Assembly (NCBI RefSeq): GCF_023101765.2
Contig: NC_064229.1
Span: 4,530,001 to 4,594,000, forward strand
DNA: 64,000 nt
Direction: 5' to 3'
Origin: Spodoptera frugiperda
Taxonomy: Eukaryota > Arthropoda > Insecta > Lepidoptera > Noctuidae
In this document: positions 1-10,975 of the stretch, in pieces
Numbering within the stretch: the stretch's first letter is position 1
How the letters are laid out: each line of letters begins with the position of its first letter
Notes under the pieces: model-generated
The model's input: only the letters and a program-made list of their open reading frames with translations
Databases searched by the model: none
What the model was told of the DNA's origin: nothing
Made by a program: the position numbers and the translations under genes

Positions 1-1465
1 CGCTGGTAATTGTTCTCAGGAGATAAAAGAACGGAAGGGGATAAAAAGGAATCTGGTACCGATAGACGATCATTGCATTAATTGGAGTCTTATAATCTTA
101 ATGTAAGGTAAGTTATCGAACTATTTTTTCATTCTGATAGTTCTTTTAGTTGGTGTTTTTAACCCGTGGTTTATATTGGCTGTTTAGAATAACCGATTTT
201 CAAACCAATACTCATTCTTTTATTCCTAATTTTAACAACAATATAGACTTACAGTTAAAACCAAATCGTCTACACGTGTTTTAAATTAAACGTGTATAAA
301 GCAAAATATATAATATCTCTGGATTAAGATTTAATTTTTGAGATTAGTTGCCGATCTCAATGTAAAATCTTTATTTGAGATCGATTTTTGAAATTGGTTT
401 TATTAAGTTTTTGTCAAAAAAACAAACAAACATTAGAACATAATACCTCCTCCATTTTTTTAAGTCGGTAAAAATAAGATCGGACCGAACATTTTTAATT
501 TGAAGAACGGTATTTATTATTTAATTCGGTCGTAAAACGATATAATGTTTACAAGCACTCTTAGCGTCTTTGTCACATCTCACCACAGAGTAAGAAAAAG
601 AACAAAAAAACGCAAAACACAGAAATATTTGCAAGAAACAAAAAAAAGCGATTAAATTTTTACCTCATGACGTCATATGAGAATTCCCATCTTTTAATAC
701 ATTAAACCTTTTATATAGCCGATGTTAGCGTTGACCTGGACTGGTCCATTACCCTTTATAGCCCACTGCATTCCATCAAGATGCATCACCCTTGACTCAC
801 ACATACCTGCAACAAAGAACATCCTTTATAAACACGTGCACAAAGTAAAAGCGACCTTATGACCCCATATATATAAGGGACATGTAGTGCCTCATTAAAA
901 GGCTTAATTCTTTAACCATGATTAGATAATTAATTGTATTGTAATTATGTAGTAGTTGTTATGACAATTTGTAAGTAATTTGAGGTCATTGAACTTGTGA
1001 TAATTATTTCTACTTGATAATACTAGAAGTCAATTACGACATTCTAATTTATGCATTAAGTCAAGGAGAAGTAAGTTTAATATTAATTGGCCTTGGTTTA
1101 AAAAATAATGATCGATTAGGTAAAAAGTACGTATAAAGCTTAATTTACTAATATATGTATATACCTTGTATTATATTGTGTGTTTTTTAACTTTTATATT
1201 TATAACAATTCGACCAATAAAAAAAATCATTAATCAACATATTAAGACAAAAAGCCTTTTAACCAAACCAATAAATACTTTTCTACCCCTAAAACTAAAA
1301 TGGAAGAAAGATATCTAAATAAAATGTTCTTTCTTCGACAAAAAAGCTCGAGTCGATTTGACGTGAAATAAAAATACTTACATAAAGGTAAGAAGGTATA
1401 TTAGAAAAGTTGTGAAATCTTACTTAAAGAACTGTCAGTATTTAATGTAAATATATTATCGTCTA
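1..1465. other. AT-rich DNA without a recognised gene or repeat
   Basis: No open frame of note and no repeat family seen elsewhere in the window. Two short motifs are visible. A palindromic CRE-type octamer TGACGTCA lies at 668-675. A TATA-like run TATATATAA lies at 868-876, followed at 892-896 by TCATT, which resembles an arthropod initiator at roughly promoter spacing. No ORF follows, so the pair may be chance in AT-rich DNA. Confidence 0.5.
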
Positions 1466-1771
1466 GATTCTAGACTACAGTGGTTTCCAACTGGTGGTCG
1501 GTTAGTGGACCACTAGTGGTCTGAAGAAGGCAAAATTTGACTCGCGATATAATACAAAAACGCACGATAATATCCAACCAAGTTCGCAAAGTAATTGGAC
1601 CTCTGGTAACCTCACTTACACAACGCAAGCGTTGTTTTATGTCGGTTTTCTGTAAGGCCGTGGTGTCAATCTGGTCACACTTATAAAACATAACCCTCCT
1701 TCTGGTGCAGTCGGGTAAATACAAAAAATGGTCCTTCATCAATAAAAGATTGGGAATCCTTGCTCTAGAAT
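1466..1771. mobile_element. MITE-like inverted-repeat element interrupted by SINE-B
   Basis: The ends read ATTCTAGA (1466-1473) and TCTAGAAT (1764-1771). Just inside them are 'ggtttccaac' and 'ttgggaatcc', which are imperfect complements. The left half carries 'ccaactggtggtc' and 'gaccactagtgg', another inverted pair. A stretch of SINE-B sits in the middle and explains part of the length. The gross structure (short inverted ends, no coding capacity, nested insertion) fits a DNA-transposon derivative. The superfamily is not assigned because I see no clear target duplication beyond the palindromic ends. Confidence 0.45.
1591..1685 (-). mobile_element. SINE-B, 5' (head) fragment
   Basis: Matches the head half of SINE-B as seen more fully at 12509-12800: 'ctctggtaacctcactta', 'acgcaagcgttgtttta', then the 'gaggccgtggtatcactccg'-type block in diverged form. 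The tail half with 'cacctgatggtaagc' is missing. It lies inside the larger inverted-repeat element, so it inserted later or was captured by it. The strand is the one on which the family ends in poly(A). Confidence 0.6.
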
Positions 1772-4700
1772 GAATCCATTTACTCTTTTTACATTACATT
1801 ACGATATTTTAATATCAGGAGACTGGCAAAAGTGCACATTTACAAAGTAAAACATTTTATCAGTTACGTTAAGTATAGTAAGGGACTTTAGCAAGGGACC
1901 TGTTACCATACACCGTGCAAAATAAGTTCTAATTCCGTGTTATTCGGAAACAACTAAGAATAAAACCTGCTTTTATTATCGTTGCTATTTTTTTTTTTTC
2001 TAAATAATATAGTCGAATGAAAGGGAAGTATCGGATCGAGCTGGCTAGACTGTTCGTTCTAAAAATAAAACCGTTTAGGAATTATTTTTTGGATGAATGA
2101 ATTGAAATCGAATTTGGAATATCTTTTTTTTATTTTTATTTATCCAGCCATTGACATATTAGGTATTTATTGGATTAAAGAATCTATGATGTTCTTTCAA
2201 TCTTAGTTCTATAAATAAACTTAAGAATTTTAGAGACTCATAAACTTAGCATAAAGATTTATTCTTAACTGTTTCACTTAAATCAATTTGTAGAACTATA
2301 AATAAATAAAACTGTTCTTTTGAGATTTATAAAAAAATACTTTACTTCACGAGAACCACTTCGCATGAAATGAATAAAATTTTATTTGTCACTTCAAGAT
2401 ACGCTGCGAAATGCTGTCTCAATATAAAAATTTGTTTAGCGACTGAGAATATCAGACTTACTTAGGTTGAAATAACTTTTAAGCTCAATTCAGTACTTAG
2501 CCAAGAGTTTTTTCTTGTTACAACCCCAAAATCGTATTTACCAAAACAAAAAGCCCATAATACAATAAACAAAAGAGGATTAAGCCCAAACAAAAATTTG
2601 CCGCGAAAATTTGAAATAAGAACTTGGCGGTTGTCAGTCACAAACAGAACTTGCCCTCGTTTGCATAATTCCAATTAATAAAACCGATTATCACATTCAA
2701 ACTTCGAACGCTTGATGCCTTCACACAATCAATATTGTTCTTAAAATCTTCAAACCGTTGTACAAGACCAATTTCAATTTAAAATTCACTTTGTATTAGA
2801 CCCCTTTGTGAGCCAAAATGGTGAATTATTAATTTCTCAGACGATCTTATATTGAAAATAAATAAAAAATATTTTTTTGAATGAGCTCAGTTATCTATTG
2901 AACGGGAATTTTCTTTGACGGAATTAAGGTTATTGTAGCTGCTATAGAAGCAACAAAGGGAAATATTTAATTAACAAAAAAATTGAGTCTTTATCACGGG
3001 GCGACAGCCACTAAGTTATTCATGTAGCAATTATGTACAAGGATCCTTAACACGCGAATGTAGGCTGATGGAAATACAAATAGTCTGTCCCAGAAAGGGA
3101 TAAATTATAACGCGCTCTGCTCCTAAAATATTCATGGCAACTACAGCCTAAATCCGGCCCAAGGAGGCGAAGTTACGATCAAATTCAAACCGGTTACTGA
3201 TACAAAATCCATATGCCGTGAAGAAAAAATCGGGACTATACCAGATGGTGATTCCATTATTGTTCAAACCTGATCGAGGACGACAGGTGTTTTGGTCCAA
3301 CATATGCAAGTTCATCCGATCTTTTGGATCCAAGCCTATCAGGCAGATGGTGATACAAACCGGTTTACTTTTGTTGGACACTTTTTGCGCTGTTTGGGGA
3401 GTTATGTTTACACTGGAAATGGTGCGCGAATTCTATTTTGTGGGCCCTTTCGAATGACGCAATCCGCGACAGATCGAAACTGTCTAAATGTCTAACATAC
3501 TAGTTTTTGGGATAAAGATATTTTGGCCGTTGCGAGCAGGTTTAATTGGATATACCTATTAAAACAATATTTAAAATAGACTATGTATATGCATGACTGT
3601 AACATTTGCGTCTACCACTCCAAAAGTGCAACCACAATTTACACGTCGAGCCTAATAAAAAACCCCGTCAGACAAAAGTGCAACAGCATATATTCAAGTT
3701 CCATTTTTTTTATAAATTTCACGTCTTCCGAACCCCATTGAACGACAACAATCCACTTATACGAAATCGGAACGCGATCTTAAAAACTCCTCTCTATGTG
3801 ACTTGGCAGATAATTTTATTGAATTTCAAATCGAACGGGGATGCAGCTCAGAGCATATCGTCACGTATTATTGTCCAAGACCTTAAGCTTGGGGGTTAAG
3901 GTTCATTTTATGGATAGTGAGTCAGCATAATAAACATCTGGCCTGGTTTTTACGGTTATGCATCAGGATCTGAGCGCAAAAGTCACGCTTAGTAAAATCA
4001 GACGCGACGACGACGTTAAACTGTGAAATTATTTCGTGAACCCAACTCGAATTCTCAAAGGTTAGCGCCGTAAAGGGGCGATTTTAATCATGTTTTAAAT
4101 CGTGCGTACATTTTCAAAACTAATTCTAGTTTAACACAAGAGTTGGTCGTAATTTATTTTTAACAAAACTGTCACGATAAGCGTTAACGTAATTATTCTT
4201 TATGACCGTGACAAAGACTATATTATATTTTAAGTAATTAATGTTCAACTCTGTGGTTGACACGACTTGTTTACGACTGAAAAGATATTATGATTAGAAT
4301 CGAAATTATTTAAAATATAGCGATGTAAATCACTTTAATGTATATTTTGACCTTAACGTAGAGAAAAAAGATTTTTATACAATACGCGTAAACGATCAAA
4401 GTAGATATAGATACTACCAAAAACTGTATTTAACCAAATTCCTTTGGAATTCGCAATGAAGTTTAAAAACAGCACACACAGACCGCCGACCGGTTCACCC
4501 AAATACCGATAATCTGATTCCAATTTCATTTCAACGTTAAATAGACCATCTGAATCACCCTTTACAAACGGATAGACGGACTGTATCAATTAAGTACCGA
4601 TGATGTAAATGTGAAATGTAAATACAAGTTTACGAAGTGGGTTATTTCGTTTGGCCAGAAGTGTACCGTTACTCGCGGTTGTATTTTTGGCTGAATGGCG

Positions 4701-4859
4701 AGTGAAGCTGACGGATGATGGGTCATTTTTTTAACGGTTTGTGTAGGTCTTATTTATATGTTTGATAGTTGAAGAATGTGTCTGTTTGCGGTAGGGAGTA
4801 CTTTAGTTTTCTGGAATTCAACTATGGTGATTTATTTTCGTTTATGTATTGATTTCACT
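1772..4859. other. Unique AT-rich stretch, no gene recognised
   Basis: I see no repeat family and no convincing coding region. Several short frames of 67-97 codons overlap one another on both strands around 3150-3900. None carries a recognisable motif, and overlapping frames on opposite strands argue against coding. The part from 3148 to 3500 is somewhat less AT-rich and could be an old, decayed insert. Confidence 0.4.
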
Positions 4860-4998
4860 TTTTGTAGGGATCATCGAATGACTTAGGCGAGGCGAGAGAG
4901 ACTGTCAGACTCTTACTATGAGTAAAATCACCTTGTTCCTACTCCTGCTTTTCGAGCCGGAGCCACGGTAAACCCGCTAAGCAGTCCGCAGCTCCGGA
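4860..4998 (-). mobile_element. SINE-A copy 1
   Basis: Carries the family blocks in order: 'ggcgaggcgagag', 'gtcagactcttact', 'ttcctactcctgctttt', 'cgagccggagcc' and 'gcagtccgcagctccgg'. It is degraded in the middle, where the usual 'gactaaaaaccacccc' reads 'atgagtaaaatcacctt'. The oligo(T) end on the + strand is weak, so the poly(A) tail has eroded. On its own strand the head contains GGCTCGAAAAGC, a poor match to a Pol III B box. Confidence 0.75.
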
Positions 4999-5732
4999 TC
5001 AATTATGTATAGATTTTGGAGGCATTACATATAAGTACCTATTTCCACGAACTGATACCGTATGATGATATAATCTGATAAGTATGGAGTGCCTCTCCTA
5101 GACAAATGTATAATCTTAGAAGCTAGATACGCTGATATCTTAATACATAACTAAATAAACTTGACATCTAGAATCCCAAAACAGGTCACAGAACCGCACA
5201 TTTATGTACTTAAAAATAACTAAGACCCCAAACATCTAAAGTAGGATTACAAACTGGAGATTTACTTTTAAAGAAACTCAAGTGACCGCAAATTCTATTA
5301 ATAACTATACTTAAGTCGGGAAAGTAATGTGCTTATGTGAGGACGGGACCCCAGTCCCAACAGTGGGCTTGGGTTAATGTCACGATGTGAAGTCCAAACC
5401 CGCGCTATTGTCCCCTTCTGAATAATACCGACCATGTAGTGACCAGCAGGTCAACCTACCCCTTTCTGTTTACATTTTCAACTTTATCATTTTGATTATA
5501 AAGTCGGTTATTCAATGAACATTTTTAGTGTACCTTGATTTGCTATTCTGTGATCCTGACCTTACTTTAAGGTGAAAGGTGAGCCCTGTAGATCGAGAGG
5601 TACACAATAGTATTTGTCATTTGAGGGCTTTTTGATAGAATGAAGAGTTCCGAATGAGGATCAGGTTGATCCATTTAATTAATGCCATTCAGTTGATACC
5701 TTTTTAGTTACCTTTAGATTTCGGGACTGACC
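4999..5732. other. No gene; possible repeat fragment
   Basis: No coding signal. The stretch 5335-5430 ('gggaccccagtccc', 'gtgggcttgggtt') is less AT-rich and resembles a class of interspersed lepidopteran sequence. There is no second copy in this window to compare it with, so it is left unassigned. Confidence 0.3.
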
Positions 5733-5777
5733 AATACATAAAACTAAAACTAGTAACTAGTTTTAGTTTTATGTATT
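5733..5777. repeat. Perfect 45-nt palindrome (22-bp arms, 1-nt spacer)
   Basis: The left arm 5733-5754 and right arm 5756-5777 are exact reverse complements around a single A at 5755. The centre reads 'actagtaactagt'. The sequence is AT-rich. It could extrude as a cruciform, or it could be the residue of head-to-head copies of a small element. It lies upstream of repeat J copy 1, but J copy 2 at 8793 has no such palindrome, so it is probably not part of J. Confidence 0.85.
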
Positions 5778-5924
5778 TTGCTTTATTTCCTCATGGTCCT
5801 TGCTAAGCCAGATTAGGTTGGAAGCGGATTCTATAGTTCATACTGTGAAATCAGTATTTTATTTGTGATTATTGGGCACCGCACTTTCGTCCATTTCGGA
5901 TATGCGAGACAGATTAATTTCAAC

Positions 5925-6245
5925 TATACCACCTTAATATTAGTCTTAATAGGTTAGATGACTAATTTTTATTTTAATGTCCATCTTGTAGATTATTTTA
6001 AAACATTGGACGCGTATTTTATTTTCTTACGGAAACAAATAATTTCGAAGACATATTGATTTAAAATGTCGCGTGACGTCATTTCTAGGTACGTTTTATA
6101 AGTAGAAATGACGTATTTGCTCCCACCCCTAAACTTTGATTCGTTTTGTCTAAGTATTGTTATCTTATATGAAAAAATACGTGTCTAATATTTTTTCATT
6201 AGCTAACAGACGGACTAAATAGATTTTTAACTTTCATACCCCGTC
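5925..6245. repeat. Repeat J, copy 1
   Basis: Shares a long diverged alignment with 8793-9095. Both contain 'gactaatttttattttaatg'-type sequence, 'acacgtatttt'-like sequence, a GTGACGTCA block, the pair 'tcatttctaggtac'/'gtagaaatga' that forms a small hairpin, and 'aaaatacgtgtctaat'. There is no coding capacity. The two copies face the same way. The element boundaries are not visible because I have only two copies. It looks like a non-autonomous interspersed repeat. Confidence 0.65.
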
Positions 6246-6639
6246 ATCATTCCCATTTTCTTTACATGATTTGAGAATCTAGTATCCAAGAATCTAACAT
6301 ATTCCAATTCAAATAGCGACCTCCGTAACTCAAATAACTTTTTTCCTATATCGTACAAATAAAAAGCGGTCGGTACCTAAACTTCCCACAAGCACGTTCC
6401 CAACAAATCTAGCTTTTAGAAACTTTAGTGGTAACACGTTGCAATTGTAAGTATACGGATTGTATGGAGCCAACTTTTCCACCAACTTGCTGGACGGATT
6501 TAGGTCAAATGTTAGCTTTTTTAATAAAATTGTCCAACAAACAACCAGTTCCTGTCGTAAAGAATATTAGTATATCAGACTTTTTGTTATGGTATACGTA
6601 TAGGGTAGTAGATGAACTAGATGGATCACTGACTTGAGC

Positions 6640-6782
6640 AACACCAGTGGAGTAACAAGTACGTTGCTGTCTTTTTAGAGATTTGGGAATTACGTCGGGT
6701 AAGATTTAGGCACTAACACGAAGAAACATAACACAATCGTTATTTCACGCCGGTTTTCTTTGAGGCCGTCATATAACTCCGG
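6640..6782 (-). mobile_element. SINE-B, degraded copy
   Basis: Recognisable blocks are 'accagtggagtaacaagtac', 'gttgctgtctttttagag', 'cacaatcgttatttcacg' and 'gccggttttctttgaggcc', followed by 'actccgg'. The order matches SINE-B at 12509-12800 and 50697-50968. The tail block 'cacctgatggtaagc' is absent, and much of the middle has been lost. Confidence 0.55.
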
Positions 6783-6811
6783 TATGCCATTAAAAAAATA
6801 AACGCAGTATT

Positions 6812-6893
6812 TTGGGCCAACGTTTCAACCAACATATGGGACAAATGTTGGTCGCAAATAAGGCCAACTAACCCACTTTATTGGGTTGGAACC
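6812..6893. repeat. Short inverted-repeat cluster
   Basis: Two imperfect fold-backs sit next to each other: 'ggccaac...accaacat' against 'atgttggt...ggcc', and 'ccaactaaccca' against 'tgggttgg'. This may be a small MITE remnant. There is no second copy in the window and no target duplication is evident. Confidence 0.3.
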
Positions 6894-7162
6894 CGCACAA
6901 AAACTATGGTTCATGACCTAGAACGCTGTAAACTAGTACTTAGTGCTAATGTTTAGCTTGAGAGCTAAATGTAGTAGTGCTGTAGTAAGTTTTAAACTTG
7001 ATTAATTTAGTGCTCCGAGTGGGAACTAGGTTTGGAATGATTGTGATAGTAGGTTTGTATGTTTGTTCGTAATATGGTGTACCTATAGAGGTTATAAAGA
7101 TGGTGTCATTTGGAGTGCATTAAGCGATAAATTGTGGTACAAGTACTACATATATTGTTCAA

Positions 7163-7318
7163 AATAAAACTAGCTTTAGCCAGCGGCTTCACCGTGGGAT
7201 AAAAAGTAACTTATGTGTTTTTCCAGACCATAATCAACTCCTGTTCCAAATTTCATCTCGATCCTTTCAGTCGTTTAGACGTTATTGAGTAACAAACATA
7301 CACACAAAACTTTCACAT
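7163..7318 (-). mobile_element. Repeat F fragment (3' part)
   Basis: Reads 'gccagcggcttcaccgtggg', 'ataaaaagtaac', 'ttccagaccataatc', 'ttccaaatttcatctcgatc' and 'gtaacaaacatacac'. This is the reverse complement of the F 3' region at 25797-26287 and 56267-56437. F is widespread in Lepidoptera; its class is not decided from this window. Confidence 0.7.
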
Positions 7319-7756
7319 TTATAATATTAGTAAAAAGTAAGGTAGTAAAATTATTAATTATGTGATATGATAAATAGCATGTGAATACCCGATTTTACTA
7401 CTCAACCAAAGGTATAATCTTTCAAAAGACGTCTCTTTAACCCATTCCTATCATTTACAAATTCTTGCAGAAATAACAGGCCAACGTTTAAATCATAAAT
7501 ATAATATTTGATTTGTCATACACGCTCTATAAATTATGAGCTATCAAAACAAGAAAATATTGATTTAAATACATATATTAAACAAACAAATGACTGACGA
7601 CTGGCGCTGCGCCAAACGGAATATTCCATAAATTAAATAAAAATATTTTATTGCCTTGTTGATGGGTCTCTGATTCTGTTCCCGGGTTCGATGTATTATT
7701 GAATATTTTTTATAGCGTTTAGTTAATTTCCAGTACTTAGTAATGTAGTATAGTCT

Positions 7757-7890
7757 TTTTTTTTTGAGGAGGTAAAATCGTCTAATGTCTTCTCCCGTCT
7801 TGGGCGAGGCGTCAAGCGGAGTGTCAGACTCTTACTGACTAAAAACCACCCCGTTCCTTCTCCTGCTTTAGTGCTGCTACGGTGCTCATT
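7757..7890 (-). mobile_element. SINE-A copy 2, head truncated
   Basis: Starts on the + strand with a run of nine or more T (the poly(A) tail of the minus-strand element). It then carries 'tcttctcccgtcttgggcg' and 'cttactgactaaaaaccacc'. After 'ccttctcctgcttta' the usual 'cgagccggagccccgg' head is lost, so the copy is 5' truncated, as expected for retroposition. A 72-codon frame across it is not a gene. Confidence 0.8.
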
Positions 7891-8176
7891 TAAATAAAAA
7901 AAAAAACCATATAAAAAAGCCATCAAATACCATAAAACCACTCAAAAACTAATCTTATCAGTGACCTAGTTTGAAAGCGCAAAAATATCACGTTTAGTTC
8001 AAAATACCCGTGATATTACGTAGCCAGGTTAAATATTGAACAAGTAATATTATCGACACACCCTGTATGTTCCTAATACTTAGGGCTGGAGTAGACGAGA
8101 GACTGATGTTCGTTGAGGATAAAAATCTTTTCATTTGAGAAAAAAGATCCACCAAGAACTTGGCTCAACTGTACCA

Positions 8177-8340
8177 TTTTTTTAAGGAGGGAAAATCAGC
8201 TAATGGCTTCTCTCGTCAGGACGAAGCGAGAGGGAGTGTCAGACTCTTACTGACTAAAAACTATCCCGATCCTATTCCTGCTTTTCGAGTCGGAGTCCCA
8301 GTAAACTCACTAGGTAGGCCGCAGCTCCGGATTAGGCATC
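8177..8340 (-). mobile_element. SINE-A copy 3, near full length
   Basis: Begins with seven T and 'aaggagggaaaatcagc'. It runs through 'gagagggagtgtcagactc' and 'cttactgactaaaaactatc' and reaches the head block 'ggccgcagctccgg' at about 8320-8335. It lies only 290 bp from copy 2 in the same orientation. A 71-codon frame across it is a shadow of the repeat. Confidence 0.8.
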
Positions 8341-8792
8341 AGCCCTACTGGGCCTCATATGTTATGGTCGGATGACTCTTTGAGGGTCTGGTTCCGGTCG
8401 GGCAGTGAGCTACTTTTGATCAACTATACCATAGGGTTATTTAAAAGGCCCTAAAATATTTTTTTATTAAAATCGTTATTTTATTCTGGCTGTTACTCAG
8501 CACATCTAAATAATCATTCAAGTCCATCTAAAGTTCAGCTAAAAAGTGGTTCGTGTTTCAAGTTAGTCGCTTTAAAGTCCCTTGTCTGTACAAACCCCAG
8601 CAAACATAGGGGTCAGGAACCCCTGATAAGGATTCAATAACCTTCCTCTATCGGTTATGCAAATATAAGGGCAATAGGAACATTACTGGATGCATGTAGG
8701 TGGGTCTGATAATACTGTCTACTTTGTATCAGTGACTGATAACGGTGTTTGATTTCACTCGGTTGCTAATGGTGATATTGGTGAAGTATATT

Positions 8793-9095
8793 GATCTAAT
8801 AGGGAAAATTACTAATTTTGATTTTATTGTCAGTCTTATAGATTATTTAAACATTAGACACGTATTTTTTTATTGTTTTACAGAAAGAAATACTTTCGAC
8901 GTTAATATTGATTTTAAATATCACGTGACGTCACTTCTAGGTACATTTTATACGTAGAAATGACGTAGCTAGCTCCCAATTCTAACCTTCAATTCGGTTT
9001 ATCAAAGTATTGTCTTCTTATACGATAAAAAAAATACGTGTCTAATAGTTTTTTATTTCCTAACTGACAAATTATTAGATTTTTAATTTCCATGC
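8793..9095. repeat. Repeat J, copy 2
   Basis: Diverged direct copy of 5925-6245. It retains the CACGTGACGTCA block at 8922-8933, the hairpin pair 'cacttctaggtac'/'gtagaaatgacg', and 'aaaatacgtgtctaat'. Small indels separate the two copies, so the insertions are old. Confidence 0.65.
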
Positions 9096-9482
9096 CTTAA
9101 GTATGTAAAAAAAGTAAAACTCAAGGCTATTTGTGTATGTTATGTATCTAACTGCCGAAATTAATAACCATCATCACATCTTACTCCAAAATCTCTATAT
9201 CGATCCAAGTTTTTGAGGAAATCAAACTCAAAACTCCTTGTTTGCCATTCAAACTAGATAGTCAGACACTAAAGTTATAGTTAAGATAATATGGAACCCA
9301 CCTCACGTACAGACAGATACTCGTTTGGTTATATATAGATATAAACACAGTCGCTATGTGCCACACGTAGCGAATTATTTAGCTAAGTTATTGTATGTAA
9401 TTGGGGTGCCTACTGCCTTATATATAATCATCACGATGTATCTTGCAGGAAACTGTTTTATTATAATTGTTTTATTTGATTA

Positions 9483-9640
9483 CTAGTTTGTGCCAGTGGC
9501 TTTGCTTGTGTTCCTGTGTGATAAAAAATATCCTATGTGTTGTTCTAGACGATAATGTAACATTGATCCAAATTTCATCCCGATCTCTTTAACCGTTTTG
9601 ACGTATTAGAATAACACACACAGACTAATAAACTTACGTA
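9483..9640 (-). mobile_element. Repeat F fragment abutting the composite element
   Basis: Shows 'gccagtggctttgc', 'gtgtgataaaaaatatccta', 'tccaaatttcatcccgatc' and 'taacacacacagac', as in the other F copies. It ends within a few bases of the left end of the 1.33 kb composite at 9644. That composite therefore landed in or beside the F tail. Confidence 0.7.
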
Positions 9641-10029
9641 TTTATCTGGGGGCACGGCAGTGCCCCCGCCAAGTCGAGCAAAAAAAAAGCGGCACGGCCG
9701 TACCATCCTTTTCTCGAAGCAATTCGGGCCTTTTTCGACCCCCTATAATTCGGTTGTGGATAAAGCAAGAAACCTGAATCTTCAGTAACTAATCCGGCAT
9801 TGTATAAACACGGAATATTTAAAATTTCAGTCAATTTGAACCAGTAGTTTAAGAATGACAACTTGTTAAAGTTTCTAAATTTTGTCACTCACTGACTCAC
9901 CGATCATCAAAAGTCCAAGGCACTTCTAGCAGACTTAGAAGCTTCATATTTGGAATACATATAGAGTTTAGTGTCTTAATCATGGGAAAACTTAAATATT
10001 TTGTAATTTCGGTCCAGTTTTCCAAATAC

Positions 10030-10099
10030 ACCAACTGCATAAATAACTTTGTAATCCCATATATTTATATGGGATTACAAAGTTATTGATGCAGTTGGT
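10030..10099. repeat. 70-bp near-perfect palindrome inside composite copy 1
   Basis: Starts 'accaactgcataaataac' and ends with the complementary 'gttattgatgcagttggt'. The centre reads 'cccatatatttatatggg'. The outer part has one mismatch (cataaataac against gttattgatg). A single arm of it ('ggaattacaaagtt') forms the right end of the related H element at 44330-44543, so the palindrome may be two H ends joined head to head. Confidence 0.85.
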
Positions 10100-10419
10100 G
10101 GTTGGTGGTGGTTATAAATTTAATAGGTGTAGATAGGTACCTACCATATGAGGCAAGGGAGGGGGTATAGGGTGGGTAAGGGTGTGTTTAGCCCATGAAA
10201 CTGAACAACATTATTACTTGTAAAATGGTCGACGTAATGAAAAACACATGATTGGACATGTCTTGAAGTACGAAAATCATAGACTATTGCAGCAATATTA
10301 AAAAGAAAAAGAAAAAGAGGAAGACTACATATAAAAATAAGAAAATATCATAAGACCTTTAACAAAATTCGTTAGAAGTAGATGGTATCAAAAAGAAAGG
10401 CTCTACAAAAAGAAGTGAG

Positions 10420-10975
10420 ATCCCATCAAAAACATCCTGTAAAAAACCCAAGTCTCGCAGCTCAGTCTTTCTACCGTCAAAAGTTGTGAGATCCATGTAA
10501 TACCAAGTCGGTTAATCTATTTAGTGTCTACTTGAAGGACCTTCTGTCTTAAGTTATTACATAAGTTATTATCATGCCAATATTAAAAATATTTAACGTT
10601 TTAAACAAATAGATCGACTTGGACATCGCATGAAAACAAAATGAATATTACAATATTATATTAGATTCTTTAGTCTCTCGCGCCTCACGCGATTGAAACT
10701 CTCGTTCCTGTTGGTCGCTGGCCCGTCGTGCTGTGTAGTGTGATACATACTAATAATCAAATCAAGCGATGTCCAAGTCGATCTATTTGTTTAAAACGTT
10801 AAATATTTTTAAGATTGGCATGATAATAACTTATGTAATAACTTAAGACAGAAGGTCCTTCAAGTAGACACTAAATAGATTAACCGACTTGGTATTACAT
10901 GGATCTCACAACTTTTGACGGTAGAAAGACTGAGCTGCGAGACTTGGGTTTTTTACAGGATGTTTTTGATGGGAT
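10420..10975. mobile_element. Foldback unit with 210-bp inverted arms, copy 1
   Basis: The left arm 10420-10629 begins 'atcccatcaaaaacatcctg' and the right arm 10766-10975 ends with its complement. They are separated by a 136 bp spacer rich in 'ctctcgcgcc' and 'ggtcgctggcccgtcg'. I see one arm mismatch ('ccaatatt' against 'aagattgg'). The same mismatch occurs in the second copy at 14732-15287, so the foldback was copied with the whole composite rather than inserting twice. Long arms without an ORF are typical of Foldback-like or other non-autonomous elements. Confidence 0.85.

Larger units (their letters stand above)
9644..10975. mobile_element. 1.33 kb composite mobile element, copy 1
   Basis: Direct near-identical copy of 13957-15287. 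By eye the only difference is one A in a G-rich run (near 10160). The unit begins with 'atct' plus a GC-rich hairpin in which 'gggggcac' pairs with 'gtgccccc'. It has a 70 bp palindrome at 10030-10099 and ends in a foldback with 210 bp arms (10420-10975). Flanks differ between copies, with no direct repeat at either end. Each copy has an A to the left of 'tct' and a T after 'ggga', which would allow Helitron-type insertion between A and T, but a CTRR 3' end is not seen. An 81-codon frame shared by both copies on the minus strand shows no family resemblance and is probably not coding. Confidence 0.8.

Noticed and set aside
9634..9888. 84-codon minus-strand frame conserved in both 1.33 kb composites
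   Set aside because: The two composites are nearly identical throughout, so conservation of the frame carries no information. It crosses the hairpin end and shows no family motif.
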